Shown: one piece after another, positions 33,400-43,776 of the stretch
How positions within the stretch are numbered: the first letter of the stretch is position 1
Layout: each line of letters starts with the position of its first letter
NCBI GenBank assembly: GCA_030847615.1
Contig: JAUMIR010000003.1
Span: 288,232,265 to 288,296,264, forward strand
Reading direction: 5' to 3'
Source of the DNA: Gambelia wislizenii
Lineage: Eukaryota; Chordata; Lepidosauria; Squamata; Crotaphytidae
DNA: 64,000 bases
Notes under the pieces: model-generated
The model's input: only the letters and a program-made list of their open reading frames with translations
Database searches by the model: none
Told to the model about the DNA's origin: nothing
Program-made: the position numbers and the translations under genes

Positions 33400-34465
33400 T
33401 TGCATTTTGTCCAGTCTGTAGTGCCGCACAGAAGTTGAAGGAGACTTTCACGTTGCCGCTTTGCAGATCTCTTCCAAGGGGGCGTCCTTCTCCCAGACCA
33501 CCAAAGTCACCGCGCTTCGTGTGGAGTGTGGCATGATTCTGTCTGGAATCGATTTGTTCTGTAACTCATAGCATGTAACGATACAACATCTGATCCAATG
33601 TGCCAGGGTGGATGGAGACACATTTCTCCCCAAGCATTTGGAGTGAAGAGAAACGAATAACACTTCTGAAACTCTAATTGAAGAAGTTCTCTTACTTAAC
33701 GTATACTCTTAGGGCCCTGCGTACGTCCAAAGTATGTCAGATCTTCTCCAGCTCTCTTTCAGGGTTTGGACAGAAAGAAGGCAGAACCACCTCTTGTGAT
33801 CTGTGGAATACTGAATTGACCTTCGGTTTGAAGTCTGGATGCAGCCTGAGGACCACCGAGTCTGGCCTAAAGATGCACAGGTCACATCCATCGATAACAC
33901 TGCTAGCTCTGAAACTCTTCGTGCTGAGGTGATCGCCACTAGAAAAAGAACCTTCCATCTCAGTAACTTCAGTGGTGCTTCCTTCAAAAGTTTGAACAGG
34001 TTTACTGTTAAGGCCTTCAGGACTGTATGAAGATCCCAGGAGGGGAATCTGTGGATCGTTGGTGGAGCTATGTTGACAAAGATGAGGATGTGAAGATACC
34101 ACAGTTGTCCTCTCCGGGGCCAAGAACGAAGTTATAGCCACCACCTGTCTTTTTATCGTATTAGGGCGGAGGTCGGTCTCCACCCCATCCTGTAGAAAAT
34201 CCAACAGTAGAGGAACTGAGACTTCTCTAAAGTCCCAGTCCTTACACTTGCACCATTGTCGAAAAACCCAGAAAGTATACTCGTAGATGCGTTGGGTGGA
34301 TTCCCGTCTGGACGCTGAGATCGTCCCAACCACCGGATGTGAATACCCCCTTGCTCCTAACATCTGCTGTTCAATCTCTATGCGCGGAGCTGTAGCCAGG
34401 CCGGGGTAATATATCTGACCTTGGACTAGTAGGTTGGCTCGCACTGGGATTGGGACTGACTCCAC
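33400..34465 (-). pseudogene. DIRS tyrosine recombinase, inactivated
   Basis: The minus-strand frame at 33737-34465 opens the recombinase (YEYTFWVFRQWCKCKDWDF, LRPNTIKRQVVAITSFL). An overlapping frame at 33709-33987 carries the first catalytic arginine in ITSARRVSELAVLS. 33448-33663 carries the H-x-x-R box in MPHSTRSAVTLVV. The conserved tryptophan that follows ICKAAT is a TGA stop (33448-33450). The nucleophile context RHY is still readable just past the stop. There are at least two frameshifts as well, so the enzyme is not expected to be made. The element at 48140 has the intact counterpart ICRAATW. Confidence 0.8.
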
Positions 34466-34609
34466 CTACAAGTTGAGAATGTCCGGAAACCATGCTCTTC
34501 GAGGCTATTCTGGAGCGATGAGGATGAACTCCTCCCTCTCTGCCCGTATCCTGCTGATCACTCTGGGAATCAGCTGGATTGGAGGGGAAGCATAAAGAAG
34601 TTCCTGTGG

Positions 34610-34894
34610 TCAAGGGCATGTCAGGGCACCCATGTCCTCTGCTTCCTCTGTCAAGTACCTGGAGAAGAAGTGGGGAAGTTTCGCGTTCACTGTTGATGCG
34701 AACAGATCTACCACTGGGCGTCCCAGAACTTGGACGAGGTCTTCGAATACCTCCTGATGCAGGCCCCATTCCCCTTGATCGATATCCAACCGACTGAGCC
34801 AATCCGCTTTTTGATTGAGTACCCCCTGAAGGTGCTCCGCCGATATTGATTTGACATTCTTCTCCATCCAGTTGAAGAGGCGTGACATCTCCAT
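34610..34894 (-). pseudogene. DIRS RNase H C-terminal remnant
   Basis: VKSISAEHLQGVLNQKADWL is the last RNase H block (catalytic aspartate in N-Q-x-A-D). It is followed by GRPVVDLFASTVNAKLPHFF, the conserved post-RNase H region found in the other element as VDMFATRSNAKLDRFF. The rest of the RNase H and all reverse transcriptase motifs are missing upstream. Confidence 0.75.
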
Positions 34895-34904
34895 GAGGGA
34901 TCTG

Positions 34905-36434
34905 CATCAATAAGAGGGACCTGCAACTTCCCTATTACTTTCTTGGGAAGTGAGTAGAGTCTCTTAGCCAGGGCCGGTTGTGGCTTCGCTACCGCTGGTG
35001 CCCTCCACTCATCACAAATTAAATGCATCAGTTCCACTGGCACCAGTATCTCCATGGTCTGTGGCTGGGAGTCTGGGAAAAATTCACCAGAAATTTCCGG
35101 TAAATCAGAATCCATTTGGGACTGTTAAGCCGCAGGCAATTTTAGGCCCAGTGTCCTGACAGCCTTTTTCAAGAGTACGTTGAAGTCCTCTGGGGGAAAA
35201 TGGTGTGCCGAGGGGCGTGTCGCGGTGAGCTCTTCCGCTTCCTCCTCAGAGAGCTCCCATTCTTCCCTGTCTGACTGCTCAGAATCCTCCCCTGTAGATG
35301 AGTAGAGGGAAACAACTTCCACATCCTGGGGAACATTCCCCCCCCTTTTTCTCTTGCCCACTTTCTAGGGAGTTGTGTCAGGTCATTAACCTCATCCTGA
35401 CTCCACTGACCGTCTTCATCACTGAGGTGTCTGGTCAACTGAATGTCCTGGCTGGTGTGGCCAAGGCTGGCATCGCTAGGGCCAGGAATCGCGGCTGCAC
35501 GCATCTTTTCTCCAGAGGGCCCCTTGGGACAAGGACACTTGCCCTTACTGGGTCTTCCACCCTTGTCTCCTCTCCAGGCTGCCTGCTGAGGCTGCATCAT
35601 GCCATCAGGCTGGGAACCCTGGTTGGGTGCCGTGGAGCGTGCGGGGGGCACTGGTGGGGGCTTTCGTGCACGCGGGTTGCTCCTGGATGGGGGCTCCGGG
35701 AATCGCGGGAGTGTCCCTAGCGGGTGCGAGGGCATGATACCGCCAACGGGGGAATAGCTTGTGCCCTCCCTCCTTTGCATCAGCCCGCATGAGCCCCATA
35801 GGCCTGGCTGAAGCAGGCTTGCTGCCAGTCAGCCTACCGCCTCCCTACCCAAAGCCTCCCTCAGCCACTCAGGCATGGCTGGAAGGAGTCCATCCCCCAG
35901 GTCCCCAGTTCCAGGGGCCCGAGCCCCACTCACTGCACCCGGTCTCGTCTGGGCACTCGTCTGGTGCGTCTGGGAACCTGATCCTCTGTCATCTGGGGGG
36001 TTGGCCAGGGTTGCCGATGCAGTGGTGTTTGCCCCGCTGTTGGGGGCTGGCTGAGTCTCCTCCCTCTGAGATGACTGTGTGGCAGAAACCTCCTCCTCCT
36101 GGTCCCTATCGCATCTGTCTGTGGAGCAGGGCTGGGGTGCAGCCAGCAGCAGCCGAGGTGGGGGGCTTCCCCCCTTTTTCGGCTTGTTCCTACTGCTGCT
36201 GCCTCTCACAGAGCCTTTCGTGCCTCTGCCTCCGGCAGAGGAGCTCTGCTTGCTGATCTCCACCTCCCGGGGCTCAGTAGTAGAGCCAAACTGTGAGGGA
36301 TGATAGCTGCTGATTACAGCAGCAATCACTGCATCTATCTCTTCCGGTGTCGACATCATCCAGTCTCCCTTCGTGGCTGGGGCTAAATAATTTTTTTTAA
36401 AAATATTTTCTTTTTTCAAAATGGCCCCTGCCAC
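34905..36434 (-). pseudogene. DIRS Gag-like ORF remnants
   Basis: Several minus-strand frames (35829-36434, 35169-35780, 35125-35361, 34708-35115) cover a proline- and serine-rich Gag-like protein. ELMHLICDEWRAPAVAK corresponds to the AFWSLVTDEWEKPSMG segment of the other element. Right after KLQVPLIDADPSW the sequence passes into the RNase H part (near 34895-34910), which marks an internal deletion. Multiple frameshifts. Gag-like nature is inferred by homology between the two copies. Confidence 0.65.
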
Positions 36435-36496
36435 GTGGAGAAGGGATCAAGAAAGGACAAAGGATGAGAACAATCCTACCAGGAGCGTAGGCAGGA

Positions 36497-36635
36497 AACA
36501 GGCTGACCAACCGGGGGGGGGGGCGTCTCTCCTAGATGACCTCACCGGTGGGCAGTTCAAAATAAAAGTATCCTGTTACCTGCCTACGAGGAGCAAGTGG
36601 GAGGGACAACCCCAAGTATGCGGATGCTCTGGGCC
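36497..36635. repeat. DIRS terminal inverted repeat, right
   Basis: Complement of 32936-33060. Confidence 0.85.
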
Positions 36636-36680
36636 CCTTTCCACAAGGAATCATGGGCTTTAACCCTTGGCATTGCTGTG

Positions 36681-37100
36681 TAAAAAAGCCAGCATGTTGT
36701 AGTGGTTAGTTCCACTAGAAGTCCAGGTGCTAGTCTATACGGGGGTGGGGAGGGACGGAGTCCCTCGTAGTCATGTCATTTCACAGCAACAGCAACTTGT
36801 CTTGTCAGTGGTTTTGGCCCCAGAAGCCCCATGAGCTTCACATACCCGATGGAGGCTGCAAGTGATTTACTTGTGTTAGTACTGTACTTTGCCACTGCAG
36901 AACTTTTAAAAAATTTTTGTCTATGGTACGCTGGAGTGATAGTGTGATTTTCTGAGCTGAAAGGATAGGAAAGAAACCCCAAACACCCCATTTTATTGTC
37001 TTAGCGATTGCTCGCTATGGCGAAAATTCAACATGGTGGCAGCATGCGCTTGCCCTGTTAGCAACGCCACCCCCCGCACTCACCCTGCTAATCAACTTCG
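36681..37100. repeat. Unclassified interspersed repeat X, copy 1
   Basis: 'ccagaagccccatgagcttc', 'acatacccgatggaggctgc' and 'aagtgatttacttgtgttag' reappear, diverged, at 57900-58130. I cannot name the family. Confidence 0.5.
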
Positions 37101-37324
37101 CACATCCAGTTGTATTGGAAAATGATTCAAAGCAAATTGCTTTGTCCTAACAAGTGGGAGTGCACACCCCTCACTGTTTTTTAAAAACTATGGCTTGCTT
37201 TTCCAGCATTGTTTTTGCCATTTTGCCCCCCCCTCCTTCTGAATACTGTGGATTGATGTGGGATCCCATTTAGACAGGTAGGATTCCCTTGTGAATTCTA
37301 TGAGGTTTATTTTCACCGTTTAGA

Positions 37325-37505
37325 CAATCCCCAGGAGACCCGGGTTCAAATCTCTGCTTGGCCATAATACCACAGGGTGGCATTGGGCAAGTCATAGTCT
37401 TTCATCCTTAGAGGAAGGCAATGGCAAACTTCCTCTGAACAAATCTTACTGAGAAAACCCGTGATAGGTTTTCCTTAGTGGTTGCCATAAGTCAGAAACA
37501 ACAAA
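37325..37505 (+). mobile_element. tRNA-derived SINE with RTE-like tail, head missing
   Basis: B-box 'gggttcaaatctctgcttgg', tail 'ccataagtcagaaacaacaa'. Confidence 0.7.
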
Positions 37506-37616
37506 AGATTCTTTTGTTGCAGATTTTTGGACACTCTTTAAAACTGCTGTCTTTCAGCTTTCCTGCTGATTTCATTAGCACTTTGATAATTATTAAATTT
37601 GGTTTTTTTAACATAT

Positions 37617-38529
37617 TGTGAGGGACACAGGAGCTTATTGGGGTGTGTGCCTTCCCTTGCCCTGACTCACCTGGCCCTGAAGCCACAGAGTGGTTGGACA
37701 CAGAGGCAGCTGGAACATCCGGGTCTCAGAATGGCCAGGTGCCCAGATGGAGAATGAGTGTCCATGGAGTGGGGGCATGGGAGGGGAAGGAGGCCGGGGC
37801 TGCAGTAATGAGGGAGGGATTTAAACCAGCTGGGGACAACAGATGGGAGGAGGAAGCAGGAGATTGGGAAGGAGAAAAGATGGTGTGTCAAGGGACGAAA
37901 GGAGAGGCAAATGAGAGTGAAGAGGGAGAAGCCACAGCGGTGAAAGGTAGGGACCAGGGAGACTTGGGTCCTTGGCAGGGGCAGGCAGCTGGGGGAGGGT
38001 CAGGACAGCAAGAGGGCTCTTTTAGGGGAAAGGGGCCGGGGAAAGGGAGAGGTGTTCAGCCTGGGAAGGCTCAAATGCTCATGCCAACCTGGCCAGTTGT
38101 GAGGCTAATTGGGTTGGGTAGGTCTATAGTGCCCTTAAAGTGATTGTGGGGGCTCCTGGAGGGGTATGGGGCTCAATAGGAGGGGGTAGAGATAAAAGAC
38201 AATGGATCCTGGGGAGAGGCATTATTCATAAGGAGAAAGGGGAGTGAGAGTACATGGAGAAGGAGAGACCCAGCAAACCTGGCTCTCATTATTAAAGGGA
38301 AAGTGGGTGTTGAAGTAGAGTCCCCTGATTAGGGTGTTTCCCGTCCTATTATGGGGGGAAGGTGTGGGACTGTAAGGGATTATTTATGTTTGTTAATGCT
38401 GACATGGCTAATGGATTGTTGCAATATTAAAAAATTCTCATTCACACAGCATTCTTTGAGTCCATCTCCTTCATGGAAGTCCAGGCTTGGGGCAGCCCAC
38501 ACCCTCCTCAGGAAGGGGGCAGGGTGGCA
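37617..38529 (+). mobile_element. Candidate solo LTR
   Basis: A 0.9-kb purine-rich block that starts TGTGAGGGACACAGG and ends ...GCAGGGTGGCA (TG...CA). It contains a TATA-like GATAAAAG (about 38191) and an AATATTAAAA near 38430. Flanks CATAT and TATAT (after removing the transposon at 38534) differ by one base, compatible with a 5-bp duplication. No internal viral or transposon genes are present. The family is not recognised; it may be gypsy or ERV-like. Confidence 0.4.
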
Positions 38530-38533
38530 TATA

Positions 38534-39987
38534 CAGTTGCCCCTCCACATTCGCGAACTCAGCATTCGTGGTTTTAATTATTCGCTGTTTTGGGAGGGCC
38601 CCCCTGGCCCCCCCAAAACCACGAAAAGGGGCCTCCGGAGGCCCCTTGAAAGCCCTGGGAAGGAGCGGGAGGGCCGGGGAGGCGTTCACGGGGCCTTTGG
38701 AGACCCTCCAGAGGCCCTGTGAAGGCCTGGGGCGGGTGGGGGGAGGCCGCGGAGGCCTTCAGGGAGCCATGAAAGGCTCCGTGAAGGCCCTGGGGAGGGA
38801 GGGTGGAGGGTGGGGGGAGGCCGCAGAGGCCTTCACGGAGCCTTTCAAGGCTCCATGAAGGCCCCGGGGAGGGAGGAGGGAGGGTGGGGGGAAGCCTTCA
38901 CGGAGCCTTGGAAGGCTCCGCGAAGGCCTGGGGAGGGTGGGAGGAGGCCCCGGGGAGGGAGGGGGGAGGATGGGGGGAGGCCTTCACGGAGCCTTGGAAG
39001 GCTCCGCGAAGGCCTGGGGAGGGTGGGGGGAGGCCCCGGGGAGGGAGGGGGGAGGATGGGGGGAGGCCTTCACAGAGCCTTGGAAGGCTCCGTGAAGGCC
39101 TGGGGAGGGTAGGGGGAGGCTGCGGAGGCCTTCAGGGAGCCATGAAAGGCTCCATGAAGGCCCTGGGGAGGGTAGGGGGAGGCTGCGGAGGCCTTCAGGG
39201 AGCCTTGAAAGGCTCCGTGAAGGCCCCAGGGAGGGAGGGTGGAGGGTGGGGGGAGGCCTTCACGGAGCCTTGGAAGGCTCTGCGAAGGCCTGGGGAGGGT
39301 GGGGGGAGGCCTTCACGGAGCCTTGGAAGGCTCCGCGAAGGCCTGGGGAGGGTGGGGGGAGGCTGCGGAGGCCTTCAGGGAGCCATGAAAGGCTCCGTGA
39401 AGGCCCTGGGGAGGGAGGGTGGAGGGTGGGGGGAGGCCTTCACGGAGCCTTGAAAGGCTCCGTGAAGGCCCCAGGGAGGGAGCGGGGAGGTTGGGGGGAG
39501 GCCTTCACGGAGCCTTGGAAGGCTCCGCGAAGGCCTGGGGAGGGTGGGGGGAGGCCCGGGGGAGGATGGGCGGAGGGAGGGGAGAGGATGGGCGGAGGCC
39601 TTCATGGAGCCTTGAAAGGCTCCGTGAAGGCCCCAGGGAGGGAGGGGGAGGATGGGGGGAGGCCTTCACGGAACCTTGGAAGTCTCCGTGAAGGCCTGGG
39701 GAGGGTGGGGGGAGGCTGCGGCCCCGGGGAGGGAGGGTGGGGGGAGGCCTTCACGGAGCATTGAAAGGCTCTGTGAAGGCCCCGGGGAGGGAGGGGGGAG
39801 GATGGGGGGAGGCCTTCATGGAGCCTTCGAGGGAGGGAGGGGGGAGGGTTGCAGAGGCCTTCACAGAGCCTTGGAAGGCTCCGTGAAGGCCTGGGGAGGG
39901 TGGGGGGAGGGCAATCAATATTCGCGGTTTTTTGACATTCGCGGGGGTCCGTGGAACCTAACCCCTGCGAATGTCAACGGACAACTG
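38534..39987. mobile_element. MER2-like TIR element with palindromic minisatellite (array B)
   Basis: TA-flanked. Left end CAGTTGCCCCTCCACATTCG, right end ...CGAATGTCAACGGACAACTG. The head hairpin TTTTGGGAGGGCCCCCC / GGCCCCCCCAAAA is shared with array A. The interior repeats a hairpin of GGCCTTCACGGAGCCTT against AAGGCTCCGCGAAGGCC, separated by G-rich spacers. Transitional units near 38680-38740 (GGCGTTCACGGGGCCT...) still resemble the array A unit. So A and B descend from one ancestor and diverged in the repeat unit. Confidence 0.85.
38680..39910 (+). repeat. GC-rich tandem array B, hairpin unit of irregular spacing
   Basis: About twenty hairpin cores, with spacers such as TGGGGAGGGTGGGGGGA of variable length. 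Long open frames in this stretch are repeat artefacts. Confidence 0.9.
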
Positions 39988-40072
39988 TATTGTGAATAGA
40001 AAGCAGCCATTGATTGACTGTTGTTGTGAAGTACTGCTATTGTGATGTCAGTGCTGCGCATCGTTTTAAGAA

Positions 40073-40134
40073 GGAAATAAAAACTAGCTATAAGTCCAGA
40101 GCCGGAAATAAAAACTAGCTATAAGTCCAGAGCC
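40073..40134 (+). repeat. Perfect 31-bp tandem duplication
   Basis: 40073-40103 is repeated exactly at 40104-40134 (unit begins ggaaataaaaactagc). Exactness implies a recent event. Confidence 0.9.
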
Positions 40135-42430
40135 GTATGACCTTTGTCAGCTGGGTGTAAGCAAATCTGTCCTCATTTTGTCTCTGAGGTAAATAAAAGA
40201 ACAAACATTTCATATTGAATTAAAAACATAATTTAGCCTAGATTTGCAATGCAGTAAACAAATTATTTGATGTAATCTTTTAATAAAAAGTCCTCTACGG
40301 GAAGTGAAACGAGCATTATGACTGGAAGCAAATACATAACATAACCATATGGTTGGTTTACACAACTCCTTTCAGTTTCCTAGGGATGCCTGGGGTGCCG
40401 TTCTGTTTGAAAGCAGCAGCACAGAAAGAAGTCCCCTGCCGCTTCTGCACCTGCTCAGCTACAACTGTGAATCATCTTCACAGTTTCAGGTCAGATGCAG
40501 AGTAGGCAAAAGCTGTGTTTCTCTGTTCTCCATCTCATCTACTTCCGGCTCTTAAAGTCCAGTTTTGATGGCAAAATTATACTTCAGCACCTTGCTTGTA
40601 CAATTACTGCTTTTCTAAACTTAATAACTGTTCTTGACTGCCTAGATTTCTCTCCCAGAAGAAAAGTGTTTCTGTGTTGTTACAGACGGTACAGACCATT
40701 AATTAGACAGTGTTGTCTTGAAGAGAGAGGAAAATGCCATTTGTATGTTAATGCTAATTATGTTTATAGGATTTTTCATAAAAATTAATTCCTTATCTTC
40801 TGGGATTCAAATTTTGCTTGCGTAGGATGTGCTCTTCTCCCCCCCCCCCTGCAAAAAAAAAAAGAAAAAGAAAAGAAAAGAAAAAAAAAAGAAAAAGAAA
40901 AAGAGAAGAGGGGGAAGCAAGGTATAGCTCACTTTCTGTCATAGACCTTGTTAAGTGTTTGTGAAAGTGTGTGTGTTGGATAAGAGAGCCTTGCTGATCT
41001 GCAGTCTATGGAGATGGATCCAGATTAAGTTGAAATATAGAGTCCAGTTGAAACCAGTAGGACATATATTCCCTCCAGTAATACACTACTGTGTATTAAT
41101 TGCTGGGGAAGGCAAAACAAAGGGCACAGTTGCAATCATGTCTTGGTGGTCAACTTTCCATAGGCAACTGGTTGGCCTCTTTGTGAACAGAGTGCTGGGC
41201 TAGATAAACCCTCAATCTGATATCCCTTAGTGTTTCTTCTGTTCTTAAGACAAATTGTTCATTGCTTAAGTCCCACTGATTTCAACAGGCTTTAAGTTGA
41301 AGAAACCCAGTCTAGATCTGCACCCTGTGAAATTATTTTGCCCAAATTCTGTATTTAATAGTACTTTTCTCTCAGTAGATCTCCCAAATTCTAGTTGAAT
41401 AGCACTAATGCAGGAGAGATGGAGGAGTCTATACGACCCCATTCAGGTAGCAAAAAGTGCCAGAGGCCTCCAAACATGGCCTAAGGTAAAGCCCTTATCA
41501 AGCACATTGCTTACGTTTGTTTGTGTTACATCTTTTTCCTTCTAAAGCATGAGAACTCCACCTTATTCCTGTTGGAGAATAGAAGTAAAGAGTGATGGGT
41601 AAACATGAGAAGTGTTGATGTTTCATCCACAACTGTCAGAAAATATCCAGATTGTACACCTTTACATCGTGCATAGACCTCAGGTCATTTTAGCAATATA
41701 TACTATATATTGAATTAACTGTTTTATGTGGTCTTGTTACCTATCAATGAAGGTGTACTATATACCTGGCTAATGTTTCACTATTTTCAAACTGTATCAT
41801 TTATTTGGTTTCAGAGAGTTGTGGTCCCCTGGTTTTCACAGATGAGTGAGATAGATATTCCAGGGTCCTGTCTACATTTCAGTCACAGGTCTTTCATGGA
41901 CGTAAAATGTTCTTATTGGTTCCAGTTTCTAGTATAGATCCATTGAATCAATTGGATTTACCTATGTGTTGACTGATGATTCACTAATTGACTGAATAGG
42001 TTTACCTTAATTGGGATTATCTGGATTTTGTGTTTCCAGTGAATTCTGATCTTGTCCTGTTACTGGCTAATGAAGATAATAGTAAACTTTTGTTCATGTA
42101 ATTGTCTATCTTACCTTGTAAAAAACAGTCCATACTTCCCATTCACTTCCCCCTCCCCTAATTATCCAGATTGAGATTTACCTTTTGCTTTGCTCTTAGA
42201 TTAGTCCTTCATCTATATAAGTAGATCAGAAATTAGCATTTCTAGTGCAAGGATGGGCATGGTACAAAACCTGGATGGCCACACTGCCTGGTTTCCAGCT
42301 CTCGAAGAGCTCTGGTGGCCACAACACTCCATTGTGTTCACAATTGTGAGTGACTGGAAGTGGCAGTGTGTTATTCCTGGTTGCCTTTTGGGTTTGTTTT
42401 TCTTGTTTTGTGGTAGGGACTCCTTGAAAC
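40135..42430. other. Unannotated intronic DNA
   Basis: No gene is seen. A C-run then an A-rich GAAA tract occupies 40840-40911. The rest is unclassified. Confidence 0.4.
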
Positions 42431-42665
42431 AAGAGCCCTGGTGGTGCAGTGGTTAAATGCCAGTACTGCAAGCCACAAGTTTATGAGTTCAGTCCCAGAG
42501 GGCTCCAAGGCTGACTCAGCCTTCCATCCTTCGATAGGTCGGTAAAATGAGTACCCAGCTTGTTGGGGGCAATTAGCTAAAAAAGTAATAATAATTGTAA
42601 ACTGCTTAGGGAGTGCTTCAGCACAGATAAGCAGTATATAAATATCAATGCTATTGTTCTTGCTA
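42431..42665 (+). mobile_element. tRNA-derived SINE of a second family, L2-like tail
   Basis: A-box region 'ggtggtgcagtggttaaatg', B-box region 'tgagttcagtcccagagggc', body 'ggtaaaatgagtacccagct' and tail 'gcagtatataaatatcaatg'. It ends with TGCTATTGTTCTTGCTATTG. The body and tail differ from the RTE-tailed SINEs; the tail resembles L2-type partners. Confidence 0.75.
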
Positions 42666-42721
42666 TTGAAATGGCAATTTTAAGTGTCATGAAGCTGTTT
42701 CTGCTGGCTTTTGAAAATTGT

Positions 42722-42741
42722 TGGTGTGTGTGTGTGTGTGA
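42722..42741 (+). repeat. (TG)n microsatellite
   Basis: A short TG run. Confidence 0.8.
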
Positions 42742-42944
42742 GGGGTTGTGCTCCAACTACTGTGTGTTAATTTAGTTTAAAAACAGTCCCACCATATTTT
42801 TAAATCAGCCATTTAATTTGATTTTAACAACCAGGAGGTTGAGAAGACAATTTGTGTTGGATTTTGTTATTCTTGGATAAAACAAACATGGTCGCTTTAA
42901 ATAATTTTACTTTACAAAAAAATGTATTTGGAATAACATGCTAG

Positions 42945-43090
42945 ATCAGGGGTGGTAACTTTATGGCCTTCCAGGTGTTACTGGATTGCAGTTCCCAGGA
43001 TCCCTCACAATTAGCTTGTGCAATCTAGGACTGCTGAGATTTGCAGTTGTAAATTTGGAAAGCTTCATGGTTCCGCTCTGTGTTCTAGGT
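42945..43090. mobile_element. hAT-like MITE relative
   Basis: 'caggggtggtaactttatgg', 'ccttccaggtgttactggat' and 'tgcagttcccaggatccctc'. Relatives at 44531-44670, 55700-55845 and 61340-61450. Confidence 0.5.
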
Positions 43091-43776
43091 GGGCATCATT
43101 AATGCCTTCTCTAAAAACAGCTTAATCTAGATCTCACTCATAGTGGTTAAGTGAACAGTCTTCTGTACTGTGACCTCCCAAAAAACACTGTATTTCGACG
43201 AGAGTACACTTGCATGGTGTGGCTTTAAAACTTCATTGTTGAACTCAGTTTGAGAACAGATGTTATACGTACATTTGTGCACACTGTACTCTTGAAGTGA
43301 TGGTGATTAATACCTACAAATTTCACAGCCTTGCGGAATGACTTGGCAGACATACAAGAGTGACTAAATCCTGTGTACTAGAGGATGAAACCTTAGGACA
43401 GCAATCAAACTCTAGCAGCTGCAGTGGCAGTCCATCTGTCTCTAGACAACTGATAAGAGAGGGAGTTAGGATGCTTTCATTTAACACTCACTTGCATTTT
43501 CTTGGTAATACGCCCCTATAACACTAATGTGAAATACAGTCTGCATATGTAAGATACTTTCTAAACAACAGAGTACAGTATAGTTACTTTTTTCAACTTT
43601 AGTATCTGGTCAGCAGTGGAGCACAATAAAAGCTGGTAGGACTAGATAAGGAAAATGTCAAACGAAATTGCATAAACGGTGGGTTTTTTTATAGGTTATA
43701 ACAGCAAACACCTATGTGGCAGTTTCCATAGTGATATTAAGTTGTTGCAGAACACATCTTACTAGGGATCCATATA
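43091..43776. other. Unannotated intronic DNA
   Basis: No gene or named repeat recognised. Confidence 0.4.

Larger units (their letters stand above)
32881..36651 (-). mobile_element. DIRS-like retrotransposon with deleted RT (minus strand)
   Basis: Terminal inverted repeats: 32936-33060 (reads 'catgcttggggttgtccctc', 'aggcaggtaacaggatactt') match the complement of 36497-36635. An internal complementary region at about 33190-33305 carries the complement of the outer left end next to the complement of the outer right end, the hallmark of DIRS. In transcription order (high to low coordinate) it holds Gag-like remnants, a piece of RNase H with the following domain, and a tyrosine recombinase. 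The reverse transcriptase is absent. Its sequence is related to but clearly different from the element at 48140. Confidence 0.88.

Noticed and set aside
38351..39999. Glycine-, arginine- and proline-rich open frames in array B
   Set aside because: Same cause: GC-rich hairpin repeats without stop codons.
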